DNA of 64,000 bases. Origin: Sinotaia quadrata. Its lineage: Eukaryota; Mollusca; Gastropoda; Architaenioglossa; Viviparidae. This document shows, in pieces, positions 52,446 through 63,870 of the stretch; position 1 is the first letter of the stretch, and each line of letters starts with the position of its first letter. The notes below the pieces were generated by a model, which made no database searches, was not told the DNA's origin, and saw only the letters and a list, made by a program, of their open reading frames with translations. Position numbers and translations under genes: made by a program. The DNA lies in contig CM054178.1 in the NCBI GenBank assembly GCA_028829895.1, forward strand, positions 103,947,558 to 104,011,557, written 5' to 3'.

Positions 52446-54184
52446 ATAAAATAGTAGGAATGAATGATAAAAATAAGGATTCATAAAGCTGGTGTGTTAG
52501 GAGCAACAGAACATTACACAGAATAAGATTGTCAGCCTAAAACCCCAGACAATTAGAAGTAGGATTCACGAGATGGCCTAAGTCTAAATAACTAATAATT
52601 TTCTTATCAACAAACCATTCTTTATAGGCAAATCTTATTTCAGTCCAATATGACCAATGCAAAAATAAAACCTATTTCTTGTAATAGGTCAGGCAGTTTC
52701 ACGGGAAATTTATTGGTATTAAGTTGTGGTGATCCCTAGGAGATTGATTCCCGGCTTAGATGAACATGCCATGCAGAGGGTTTTTTGTTTTGTTTTTTTG
52801 GGGGGTAAGATACTAGCATACATTGCAAGACAAAAGATCTTTCTGAAAGTAGTGGGAATTGTGTTTCGCGGCACTGACAAAATCCTTCATCCTGTTATTG
52901 CTCGTGTTATTGCATCACATGACCTGACTCCATCTTCACAGCACTTCATTCTCACAATACTTTATGATCGCACAGTTTTACTCATGCACCAATTTATGGT
53001 CGCATATTTTTACTCTCGCATCACTTCATCCCCACATCTTTGCAGCACTTTATCTTCACATCTTTTTATCTTCATAGCTCCTCACACCATGTCATCCTTA
53101 CACCTCCTCATAGCACTTCAGTTAAAACCATTACCTCTGTCTTCACGAGGCAGGACTCTGTGCTAGTGACTAACAGAGGTTTGAACTAGCTATCGACACC
53201 TGTAGATATGAGCCTCATTCACTCTACACCAGCGATGCATATTATTTTGATATTGCTGTTTGAGTTATCTACAGCTCTCTCTTGCTCCTTCCCCTCCCTC
53301 CCCATATACGTTCGCTAAATTTCTTTAATTTTTCCACTTTCACATAATTTGGTAGAGCACATCAATGTCCCGTTCAGTAGGGCATAGGGAAATAATGTAG
53401 TTGTCACAGATGGTGGAGCTGTTCTGATAAACAGTTGAAAATTGCTGCTTTTATTATATAAGTATACTTTTAAACAATATCAATCACACGCGTCTACTTT
53501 ACTTTGTTAAGAATTTTTATGTGACCTAGATCAATGCTCTTCCATTTCAAAATTGATTTATAATGTTATTTCCACTAGCAAACATATTAAAGAATTTCAC
53601 CCCTTTCAAAAAAAAGGTGTCTAAAGTATATGAAGTGAAACCTGTGTGCATGAATTTATTGTAGTGTAGTAAATATTGCGAAGTATTAGACTTGAGTAAT
53701 TTATTTATTTATTAGGGGGGGGGGCTGTGATGGTACGAGAGGCACCCTCCTCACAATTAATTCATCCTTTGATACAATGGAGCACGTTACCAATAAATTC
53801 AGATTGTGTCCCTTTGTTCTTAACTAAGGGGCCGCTACACACACATCTAGAACTGTCGCCAGTCTCCAGCGCTTATGTCACTAACCCAAACCACTATAAA
53901 CCAAGTTATATAATGCTTAACTTGGTAGTTAGCCTACTCATCAATCGACTAACTGACCAACTGGTCCGGTCTGTGATTGTGTTATCGCGCGGAGATGTCG
54001 CTGTTGCCATCAGGTTTCACTTAATTAAAGTCAGTGTACTAGTCTAAACATCTAATTTAGTCATATTTATTTTCGTTCAATTTACTCTTTTTGTCTAACT
54101 ATTGTACGTTCTCTTGTATTCTCGACTTTCCGAAGTTCAGAGTTACGTTTCTTTGCATAGATTTGGAACTCTATGCCGTATTCA
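52446..54184. other. No gene seen; one degenerate repeat patch
   Basis: 52925-53125 loosely repeats CACTTCATCYTCACA words. Frames at 52726-53166 (146 codons) and 53727-54047 (106 codons) match nothing recognisable. A G run lies at 53716-53724. Confidence 0.45.
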
Positions 54185-54980
54185 ATGCTGCATCTTATTT
54201 TGCACCATAGTTTCACAGCTGCACCTTTACGCCACTATCCTAAAGTGTACCTCCACACCACTATCCTAAAGTGTACCGCTACACCATTATCCTAAAGTGT
54301 ACCGCTACACCATTATCCTAAAGTGTACACTAAACCACTATCATAAAGTGCACCGCTATACTACTATCATAAAGTGCATCTATATCAGTATCATAAAGTG
54401 CACAACTACACCACTATCCTAAAGTGCTACACCACTATCACAAAGTGCACCTCTGTACCTCTATCACAAAGTGTACCGCTACATCACTATCACAAAGTGC
54501 ACCTCTACATCATTAATACAAAGTGTACTGCTACACCACTATCACAAAGTCTACCTCTACATCACTATCACAAAGTGTACCTCTGTACCACTATCACAAA
54601 GTGTACCGCTACATCACTATCACAAAGTGCACCTCTACACCACTATCACAAAGAGTACCTCTACACCACTATCACAAATTGCACCTCTACATCACTATCA
54701 CAAAGTGTACCTCTACACCACTATTATAAAGAGTACTTCTACACACTATTATAAAGACAGCGCGAAAGCGGCGGAAGCCGGAAGCGTCCCCTACATTCAA
54801 TCAATCAATATTATAAAGTTTACCGTTACACCACTGTCATAGAGTATACCTCTATACCCCTATCATAAAGTATACCTCTACACTATCATAAAGTATACCT
54901 CACCACCACTATCATAAAGTGCACCTCTATACCACTGTCATAAAGTGTACCTCTACACCACTATCATAAGCCACACCGCT
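54185..54980. repeat. About 26-bp minisatellite, near 28 copies
   Basis: CACCACTATCAYAAAGTGYA followed by CCTCTA or CCGCTA, with copy lengths of 22-27 bases. It is interrupted at about 54750-54812 by unrelated CG-rich sequence (GACAGCGCGAAAGCGGCGGA). The three overlapping frames here are artefacts. Confidence 0.93.
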
Positions 54981-54984
54981 TTAT

Positions 54985-55169
54985 ATATAAGCCATTCGTC
55001 ACGTTGCATTTCTGTCGGGAGAATACGGAATTCCTAACCTTTTCCGTCGTCTGAAATATTAATGTGATTAGTGCTAATATGATTAGAGCGTAGCTTTATG
55101 TAGGCCTGTTAAGTTAGTGGCTTCTAAATGTACTAAGATTATTGCCCCGTCCGTTACAGTGCATGTAAA
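54985..55169. repeat. 185-bp direct repeat, left copy
   Basis: Begins ATATAAGCCATTCGTCACGT and ends near CGTCCGTTACAGTGCATGTA. It matches 56950-57134 at a constant offset of 1965 bases with about three single-base differences (ACGG/ATGG, CTGAAA/CTAAAA, ACAGTG/ACAATG). The left edge touches the 26-bp minisatellite. Confidence 0.95.
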
Positions 55170-55435
55170 ATGTTGATATTACTGTCGAATTGTGGATAAG
55201 CGTGGGGAAACTTACGGGAGGGAATGGCCTTAATTTGTCCTAAAACTTCTCGATTTACCACTCTAAGCTTTATTTATGTCTGTGGTCCTACTATCTCAAC
55301 ACACAAACGAACTGGTGCCTTTTAGTTAGAGTAATGATGGTGTCATTTCATTTGTATGTATTTAGAAATTTAGGCATTTCTGTCAAATTATACGGTCAAA
55401 ACTATCAGAGCAAAACCAGACAAATAGCAGTTTGC

Positions 55436-55566
55436 TCAGTTTAACACAGACCGGTTATTCTAGCTCAGGCTAACACGGACCAGTTTTTCTAGCTCAGACT
55501 AACACGGACAAGTTATTCTAACTCAGACTAACACAGACCAGTTATTTTAGTTCAGGCTAACACAAA
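55436..55566. repeat. About 31-35 bp minisatellite, 4 copies
   Basis: CAGACTAACACGGACCAGTT followed by ATTCTAGCT, with ACAGACC/ACGGACC and TTATT/TTTTT variants. The right edge runs into the retrotransposon fragment. Confidence 0.9.
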
Positions 55567-55714
55567 CTTTGCTTGGCATTTCGATAGAGATCATGTCACG
55601 AATGATGAAATGGGAAATAGAATTAGGCAAGCCATTGGGCCCTATGAAGAGCTATTAGCCATTGTGAAAAAACTCAAAATGAAATGGTATGAGCATGTCA
55701 CACGATCAAGCATT
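55567..55714 (+). pseudogene. Non-LTR retrotransposon C-terminal fragment
   Basis: One plus-strand frame reads DHVTNDEMGNRIRQAIGPYE and then ELLAIVKK, KMKWYEHVTRSS. This is the stretch that follows the reverse transcriptase in many animal endonuclease-reverse transcriptase elements, with the hallmark (K/R)WYGHVTRSS; here the Gly is Glu. The usual continuation, a Gly-Leu pair and then an Arg-rich tail, is cut off at about 55714, where the 29-bp array starts. The upstream catalytic domains are absent. The strand is opposite to the hAT remnant next to it. Family recognition is from memory; the exact clade is not determined. Confidence 0.75.
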
Positions 55715-56008
55715 AAGTAAGTACTAGTAGTCTGACTGGCACTAAGTAAGTACTAGTAGTCTGACTGGCACTAAGTAAGTACTAGTAGTCTGACTAGCAT
55801 TAAGTAAGTACTAGTAGTCTGACTAGCATTAAGTAAGTACTAGTAGTCTGACTAGCATTAAGTAAGTACTAGAAGTCTGACTAGCATTAAGTAAGTACTA
55901 GTAGTCTGACTGGCATTAAGTACTAGTAGTCTGACTGGCATTAAGTACTAGTAGTCTGACTAGCATTAAGTAAGTACTAGAAGTCTGACTAGCATTACGT
56001 AAGTATTG
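55712..56008. repeat. 29-bp minisatellite, about 10 copies
   Basis: TAAGTAAGTACTAGTAGTCT plus GACTAGCAT, with GACTGGCAC/GACTGGCAT variants and two copies shortened by four bases or so (about 55918-55946). Read on the minus strand the unit encodes MLVRLLVLT in one frame, and the unit nearest the transposase remnant continues its conserved segment, so the array appears to be amplified transposase coding sequence. Confidence 0.93.
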
Positions 56009-56974
56009 TTCCAACGAGTAGGAACATCCTGCTGCAACTTTCTAAGAGGTTCTTGGTTCCCAGCTTGCTCATGGCACACAACTTTCTAAGAGGTTCTTGA
56101 TTCCCAGCTTGCTCATGGCACACAACTTTCTAAGAGGTTCTTGATTCCCAGCTTGCTCATGGCACACAACTTTCTAAGAGGTTCTTGGTTCCCAGCTTGC
56201 TCATGGCACACAACTTTCTAAGAGGTTCTTGGTTCCCAACTTGCTCATGGCACACAACTTTCTAAGAGGTTCTTGGTTCCCAACTTGCTCGTGGCACACT
56301 TGAAGTTCATGTGTTTGCAGCACTGTTTCAAGTGGCCTACTAGTTTTCTGTAATTTGAGAACAGATTTTCAGTGTCTGCAATTTAAGCCCATGTAATACA
56401 TTTGAAACAGTGTGCAATACATGGTATATGTGACGAAGTTGTGACTTTGCTACCGCAGCAACCATATTACGAGCACTATCGGTAACAATGGCTTGCAACT
56501 TGTCAGTAAACTGCCATTCTACCACCAGATTTATTTCAGCAACGTTTTCTGCTAAATGAATTTCCGTTACTCAAATACAGTCCAATGTAATTGATTGTAA
56601 TGACCAATCACTGTCAATCCAATGTGCTGTTACACCGCAATAGGACTCATTTCCGAGAGAGGTCCAAAAGTCACTCGTAATTGCAATCGAACTGGCTCTG
56701 CTGACCTTCACTTCTCAGTAAAAACTATAGAAACTACCAATACGAATAGGTTGTCTGTATGAGTGCGTGCGTGCAAGTATTTTTCAGCAAAAAGAAAATA
56801 ATCTGAATGGATGACAGTTTTCAACGTTTCTCTGGCGACTTCCAACACTTTACGACGGCTGTGAACTGTCTCTGAGTTTAAATGTTTTAAACAGTGTAAA
56901 ATATAAACTGGCTGTGGTTTGTCAACTCCGTCCACCGGCAAAGCTGAGGATATAAGCCATTCGTCACGTTGCAT
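55980..56974 (-). pseudogene. ZBED/hAT-family transposase remnant
   Basis: Minus-strand segments of a hAT (ZBED-like) DDE transposase occur in order, broken by frameshifts and stops. Around 56703-56650 it reads SSIAITSDFWTSLGNESYCG, the first-Asp region. After a TGA comes HLAENVAEINLVVEWQ, then DKLQAIVTDSARNMVAAVAK (56515-56450), the second-Asp region, then the His-rich HIYHVLHTVSNVLHGLKLQ. A shift gives YRKLVGHLKQC, then HELQVCHEQVGNQEPLRKL. After the 44-bp array it resumes as QQDVPTRWNNTYVMLVRLL (56040-55985), the conserved DV.TRWNSTY motif of the family. The C-terminal dimerisation domain is missing. The N-terminal frame 56974-56708, with SALPVDGVDKPQPVY, precedes it but I do not recognise its domain. 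The gene cannot encode an active enzyme. Confidence 0.8.
56034..56296. repeat. 44-bp minisatellite, 6 copies, inside the transposase remnant
   Basis: TCTAAGAGGTTCTTGGTTCC starts at 56041, 56085, 56129, 56173, 56217 and 56261. On the minus strand the unit is the coding segment for HEQVGNQEPLRKL of the hAT transposase. As 44 is not a multiple of three, each added unit shifts the frame. Confidence 0.95.
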
Positions 56975-57134
56975 TTCTGTCGGGAGAATATGGAATTCCT
57001 AACCTTTTCCGTCGTCTAAAATATTAATGTGATTAGTGCTAATATGATTAGAGCGTAGCTTTATGTAGGCCTGTTAAGTTAGTGGCTTCTAAATGTACTA
57101 AGATTATTGCCCCGTCCGTTACAATGCATGTAAA
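56950..57134. repeat. 185-bp direct repeat, right copy
   Basis: Near-identical to 54985-55169. On its left side it runs without a visible break into the hAT-strand frame (the Met of 56974 lies within it), so it may be the original copy, with the left one derived. Confidence 0.95.
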
Positions 57135-58046
57135 TGTATGACGGAAGAGTGTAACTTTCAAGCTGATTGGCTATTGGTTCAGCTTCAGAAGTGAGGTCAA
57201 AGTGCGTCTGCTCATTGCAAAGGATAACTTATTAAATAATGGCATTTGGCAAACGCCGCAGTATGAAACGAGTCAGAATGGTCGAAATTTGAATTATTGG
57301 TTTTATTAAGGTACAAAATTAACTGATGTTAACTTCGACTACGAAATTAACAGATGGTGAATGAGAGGAGAATTTAAAATAGTGACTTGTCTTTGGGCAG
57401 CAAAATGGGAAAGAACTGCGATGACAAGGTCAAATAGCACATACTTTACCTGTGCGAGAAGCACATAGAGAATGTATTACACGTCATGAGGCCTGTGCAC
57501 TAGGAAGCTACTGTCAGTTCAAAACAAGGGGACGTAACTGTTTTAAGCCTGGAGAATGACAAGTGTGTTTATTTTTGAATGATGGTCAGAACCTGAGGGA
57601 ATTCCTCTTCCGCAAGCAAACTTACTGACATCAGGTAAGAATCAGTTAAGTGCCTTCGTTTGTACATAAAATAGACAATGTATGCTTAAATCATGTCTGT
57701 TTCGTTTCACAAGCAGCTGCTATATGAGGTCTGATTGCCATAATTGCTTAGATGAAATGTGTTTTAACAATTATTTGTTCCTCTTTCATTCTTTCTTTTT
57801 TCGAGTAACCGAAACAATGTTTTTGTTTAATTCACTTCACTCAACTGTCTTGTTTCCAGTTTAGTAATATTTACCTCAAGATTGTGTGAAAAAGAAAACT
57901 TTTCTACGCGCACAAAGTTAAATATCGGTCAACTAGAAAACAAAACAATAATAGCCACGTTTTATATCTAAGAAACAAAGCATGAAGTATTACATCTTCT
58001 AAACAGTCAAAATTCAGACACAGGTACAAACACATTCAAAAGACAT
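57135..58046. other. No gene seen
   Basis: Unique-looking sequence to the right of the duplicated block. Short frames only; no terminal inverted repeat for the hAT element was recognised. Confidence 0.5.
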
Positions 58047-58720
<674 letters not shown>

Positions 58721-58764
58721 CAGCAGCAAACAACAATAACAACAATAATAATAATAACAATAAC

Positions 58765-58796
<32 letters not shown>

Positions 58797-58815
58797 TAAC
58801 AACAACAACAACAAT
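58721..58815. repeat. (AAT)n/(AAC)n microsatellite
   Basis: Trinucleotides grade from CAACAA to AATAAT and back to AACAAC. Confidence 0.95.
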
Positions 58816-59089
58816 CACATAAAATGTTATTACATGCATAAAATTTCACTGACAAAATTTCAAAATGAAGGGCCACATTGTCCCTTGAACATTAACAAAT
58901 TTTATGTTTGACGTCTAGTTCAATATACTTCGTTCATAAACGAACGCAATTCTCGAATAAAAGAACAATGAAACAGAGTCTGTCTTTGTCTAGTCATTAA
59001 TGGCATAAACCCCATGTCAACCTTTCTGGGTGAGATTTGCGATGATACAGATCCGGTGATAATTTGTCTTGAAACAGTCATCTAACTAC

Positions 59090-59280
59090 TGCCTGACACA
59101 TGGCATATTTTTACTGCTGACTGACACAGCGTATTTTTACTGCTGACTGACACATGGCGTATTTTTACTGCTGATTGACACATGGCGTATTTTTACTGCT
59201 GACTGACACATGGCGTATTTTTACTGCTGACTGACACATGGCGTATTTTTACTGCTGACTGACACATGGCGTATTTTTAC
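59090..59280. repeat. 28-bp minisatellite, about 7 copies
   Basis: CTGACACATGGCGTATTTTT plus ACTGCTGA, almost perfect; the second copy lacks ATGG and the first has CATATTTT. Confidence 0.96.
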
Positions 59281-60774
59281 ACCGTAGTGGGAAAGATAGG
59301 CTTTTACAAATGTACTCAGATGAACCCGAAATGAAAATTGTTCATTAATGGCGGTTTGGGGATCCAGTGCTTTATTTTCATCAATTTACGTGCATTTCAA
59401 AAACCGGGCTGATTCATCAAAGTAAGTAGTCTCAACTGTGACGGAAGCCCGACAAAAACAAAACTTGGGGATGCTTGACTGGAGCTGTCCGCAGTTCACA
59501 AGGTCGCTGTAGGCCTATAGCTGTGAATCTAAAAGAAAAGTTAGAATTGTTATACCACTGTAGTAAAACAGGAAATCCTCCCAGGCCGGATTTCTGACGG
59601 AGGGTGAGTGGCTAACTATTACATTCTCATATTAAGTTTTATGTGCTTTTCATGCTGCATGCAGGTAGTATACGGCGCAGTCCCTAAAGCGCTATAATGA
59701 CGTCACCAAGCATAGTATACTTGCACACTATCATATACATACAAAACACGGTGCCTGACGTAATAAAATTATCTAGCACAAGATATACAGGCCTACAGGT
59801 TATGACACGAAAAGTTTTCAAAAGTACTTGTACACAGACATTCTCAGTAACTCGGTTTAAACTAATCAGCAAAATAAAACGTTAATTACAATTGTCTTAC
59901 TAAAGCACAGTCAAATAAATGTGTAGCGGAAGTGCATATGCAGATAGTAATATAATTTTTCTGGAAGATGTGGACCAACGAATAATTTAAAAATTGGTAG
60001 ATATCATCAACTCACATAATACTTCAAAAGAAAAAGAAACAGCGGCAGTGAATAAAATACGGAACATGCTTCAATGACAGATGGTACATTAAAATAATGT
60101 TTGAGAAAGAGAGAAAAAGTATACCAATAAATATACAAGTTTATAAAATGAAATGTTCTCTCATACTTTGAAAATAATTTAATTTAAAACTTAAACAATG
60201 GGGGCTGGGATATAAAATATTTTATCTCGCGATGTGGCAAAATGGACTGTTAGGGCTTAAGCGTCTACATTTGCATAAATAGAATGGCACACCCTGTTCT
60301 CTTCAAGTCTAGATATGTATAGCGTTTCATGTAATCATGGTCAGTAAGTAGTGCATATGCTCATCAAAATCATGTTTACAACCTACAAGCGCTTCGGGGG
60401 GGGGGGGGGGTGTATGTCCAGGAATACCAGTGTCAAGCCTGCTGCGTATCACTACAACTGAAGGGGTCATTGACCTCATGATGATTGTGGCCTTGCACAG
60501 TAATTGTTGATTGCGGGGACAGGAGAGGCAACGGGAGAAAACTCTCGATTGTATATACGATTTGAAAGACTAAGGCAGGGAGGGAGGGAGTGTTGCTATG
60601 TAGCCTCCCTGCAAGTAGTGAAAATGGTCGAGAAAGGCTGGTAATTTCTTTTGTGGTATGACAGACTGAGACACCTAACTTGAAATAGCTTCTACTATGG
60701 CCCGAAAGATTGGAGCAAAGTGATTCAATTTCCATCTAATACTTCTCTGTAATCTGTAGGATTGAGAGGATTAA
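59281..60774. other. No gene seen; poly-G tract
   Basis: A run of 15 G lies at 60396-60410. A 100-codon minus-strand frame at 60433-60735 is not recognisable. Otherwise AT-rich. Confidence 0.5.
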
Positions 60775-61224
60775 TATAGTTCCTTTTAAGTGACTCAAAA
60801 TATTGAGATAGGCTGAGATATCTTCTACAAATCTACTACGTGACTCAAGAAATTGAGACAGGATGAGTTAGTCTCTCTAACGTCGCTCAAGAGTGAGATA
60901 AGATGAGACATTCTATTAAGTCATTCAATAGTCCAATCCATGAACGTGAAAAAAAAAAAAGAACTACTAACTTATCTCTGAGACAAACTGATGAATATTT
61001 ACACCAAGTGTGCTCAGACACAGAAAAATAATCACTTGAAGGATCTGAAAGAGATAACAGGCTAAATCGCTTGCCCTACGTGATCTGTGAGACATTTGTA
61101 AACTGAGATTGTTAACATTAAATAATCTGCGAGAGATATTCTTGTAGGCTGGTATAACTTGCACTATATGACCTGTGAGCGAGAAATTTGTGGGCCATGA
61201 TAGCTTGTACTTCATACTCTAAAA
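60775..61224. repeat. Degenerate array of about 40-50 bp units
   Basis: Words such as GAGATAGGCTGAGAT, GAGATAACAGGCTAAATCG, TTGCACTATATGACCTGTGA and TTGCCCTACGTGATCTGTGA recur. They resemble the better-preserved units at 61225-61655 and 63258-63460. Confidence 0.6.
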
Positions 61225-61655
61225 GAGATCGCTTGTTTGTTTTACACGATTTGAAAGAGATAGCTACAGACTTAAATCACCTGCACTACATATATATAAT
61301 TAGGCGGATTCCCAGCTTGTTTGTTTTACACGATTTGAAAGAGTTAGCTACAGACTTAAATCACCTGCACTACATATATATAATTAGGCGGATTCCCAGC
61401 TTGTTTGTTTTACATGATTTGAAAGAGATAGCTACAGACTTAAATCACCTGCACTACATATATATAATTAGGCGGATTCCCAGCTTGTTTGTTTTACACG
61501 ATTTGAAAGAGATAGCTACAGACTTAAATCACCTGCACTACATATATATAATTAGGCGGATTCCCAGCTTGTTTGTTTTACATGATTTGAAAGAGATAGC
61601 TACAGACTTAAATCACCTGCACTACATATATATAATTAGGCGGATTCCCAGCTTG
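61225..61655. repeat. 84-bp minisatellite, 5 copies
   Basis: TTGTTTGTTTTACACGATTT, GAAAGAGATAGCTACAGACT, TAAATCACCTGCACTACATA and ATAATTAGGCGGATTCCCAG in order. Copies differ at ACACG/ACATG and GAGATA/GAGTTA. The 84-base period is 28 codons, so a 177-codon plus-strand frame stays open (61188-61721) without other coding support. Confidence 0.96.
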
Positions 61656-61779
61656 TTTAGTTTTCCCTCCGGCAAGACAGTGAACTTACGTTTGAGGAAC
61701 GCGCAACGGAGACAAGAATAATTATTTCCAGGCATTTTTTTTTAAAACTGTTGACAGCGAACAAGAGTGAGGCGCGAGG

Positions 61780-61793
61780 GAGTGTGTGTGTGT

Positions 61794-61850
<57 letters not shown>

Positions 61851-61859
61851 TTGTGTGTT

Positions 61860-61940
<81 letters not shown>
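61780..61940. repeat. (TG)n microsatellite with TTTG interruptions
   Basis: About 160 bases of TG with four or so TTTG breaks in the middle. Confidence 0.98.
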
Positions 61941-61942
<2 letters not shown>

Positions 61943-63111
61943 AATATTAACGTGCTCGACGTATTAATTGTCAAGCAATTCATTTTACTTACAACTTGTG
62001 TTAAAGTACAACTTAAAACTAGTAATAGTAACACGCTCAATCCGGGCCATCTTAAGAATTGAAGGGTTCCGTCGCAACGTTGTTTTAATTAAAAACTGAA
62101 AACCTGGACAAATAAAAAATAAAATGTTGAATTAATTAAATACATTAATGCAAAAGTGTTCTGGACTATTGTTGCAATAGGGAACATCCTCACTTGTGAA
62201 ATAACAAATTATGAAACCGCTTTTCGTGGGACCCCAAGTTTCACGGGGTCCTATGCGACAGCACATGCTGCATGTACTTAAAGACAACTGTTTTATTAAT
62301 TATTTATTGAAGCATTCATTTAGAAAAGAATTTAGGGGACAGCAGACTTGAAATTCACAATAGAAATATATTTCCTTGCCACATCCTGGTGAATATAATT
62401 AATAAAAATGTTTTAGGTTTTATTACTTCGTCAGTGTGTTTTTCTGGCTTTTTAACATGCAAATCGAGAATGCAGGACATTCATTATAAAGGTCTTATAA
62501 AAAAATAATTGGTTAGCTCGATTTTAGCCGAAGATCGCTATAATTTCTCAATCGTTCTATAAACAGTACTCTTGAATGTCAATACTTTACGAGTTGTGTG
62601 CTGTTTTATCTCTAAATGCGTTAATATCTCATATTACATTTACAAATTCAGTTTTAATGGTTAGATCTAAATCTTGTTTAAAACTGACCTAATTTTGTTA
62701 AACAAATGCATTAATTTATATATTCTTCTTTTTATTTACTTGAACAAATTAAAATACTCTCTAAAACAAGTATGCGTTAGTATAGCTACAAATCGTCACA
62801 TTCATTTCATAATTAATAGATGAGTTTTCGCAAATAGTATTGCCTTCCTCCCTCTCTTTACACACACGCGCGCGCTTGCAAGCAGGCACGCACGCATCCC
62901 TTTCATAACACAGGGCAAGGTTAAACTTTCACATTTCTTTACACCAAGAGCAAGTAACAAAAATATATTTTACAGCCATTGTATTATAACTTTGTCGACG
63001 TATGTAGTGTGAGTGAAACTGTCGATTCTACGTAACCCCGTGATAAGGGAAAAATGAAATTGTGATCTCCATTTTTAATGTGGCAATTCTGTCTCATGGT
63101 ATATATCTGAT

Positions 63112-63113
<2 letters not shown>
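61941..63113. other. No gene seen
   Basis: AT-rich. GTGGGACCCCAAGTTTCACG then GGGTCCTA at 62227-62254 forms a GGACCCC/GGGGTCC inverted repeat. A short CG/CA/GC-rich patch lies at 62862-62896. Confidence 0.5.

Positions 63114-63200
<87 letters not shown>
63114..63200. repeat. Pure (GA)n microsatellite
   Basis: About 86 bases of uninterrupted GA. Confidence 0.98.
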
Positions 63201-63203
<3 letters not shown>

Positions 63204-63257
63204 GTACTATAGAAAGTGGAGATATAGATATCTAAGGGCCAAAATGTTTTGCAGTAC

Positions 63258-63460
63258 GCGCTCTGAGAGAGATGACTATAGGCTTAGTTAACTTATACCA
63301 TGTGATTTTGAGAGAGAGATGACTATAGGCTTAGTTATACCATGTGATTTGAGAGAGAGATGACTATAGGCTTAGTTAACTTATACCATGTGATTTGAGA
63401 GAGAGATGGCTATCGGCTTAGTTCGTTTGCACCACGTAATCTGAGAAAGGTGGCTGTCAC
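63258..63460. repeat. About 45-55 bp minisatellite, 4 copies
   Basis: GAGAGAGATGACTATAGGCT then TAGTTAACTTATACCATGTG and ATTT. One copy lacks TAACT; the last is diverged (GGCTATCGGCTTAGTTCGTT). It shares its word order with the arrays at 60775-61655. Confidence 0.9.
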
Positions 63461-63870
63461 ATGCCCGGTTTTATTTAATCACCCTGTCGCAGGATCAGAC
63501 GAAAACTTATTAATCATTAAATTATTATGTTAGCTCTAATACTGACAACATCCCATGCAGCCTAATCTATCCTTCAATCTGTATGTCAGACCCGTTCTTT
63601 GGGACCCTTATTCATCCAACATAGCGACAGACAATTTAGCTGATGTGCCTTGAGTTGGCAACGTTATCTTTCCTTTGATTAATTATTACTTATATAACCT
63701 CCACATATTTCCAGATCAGACCCCCCAGCCAACTCTTCTCCATCACACTAACAAATTAACCAAAATGTGGGTTTAAGATAAAAAGAACAATGAGGATTTA
63801 ATAATAGCAATAAAAAGGAAGCAATCGCATTCTATTTCTGAAAACACAGGTCAACCGAGACCATCTATTT
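63461..63870. other. No gene seen
   Basis: Unique-looking sequence with no supported frame. Confidence 0.5.

Noticed and set aside
61188..61721. 177-codon frame with 28-residue repeats
   Set aside because: Open only because the 84-bp unit is a multiple of three and lacks stops; the array belongs to a non-coding repeat family nearby.
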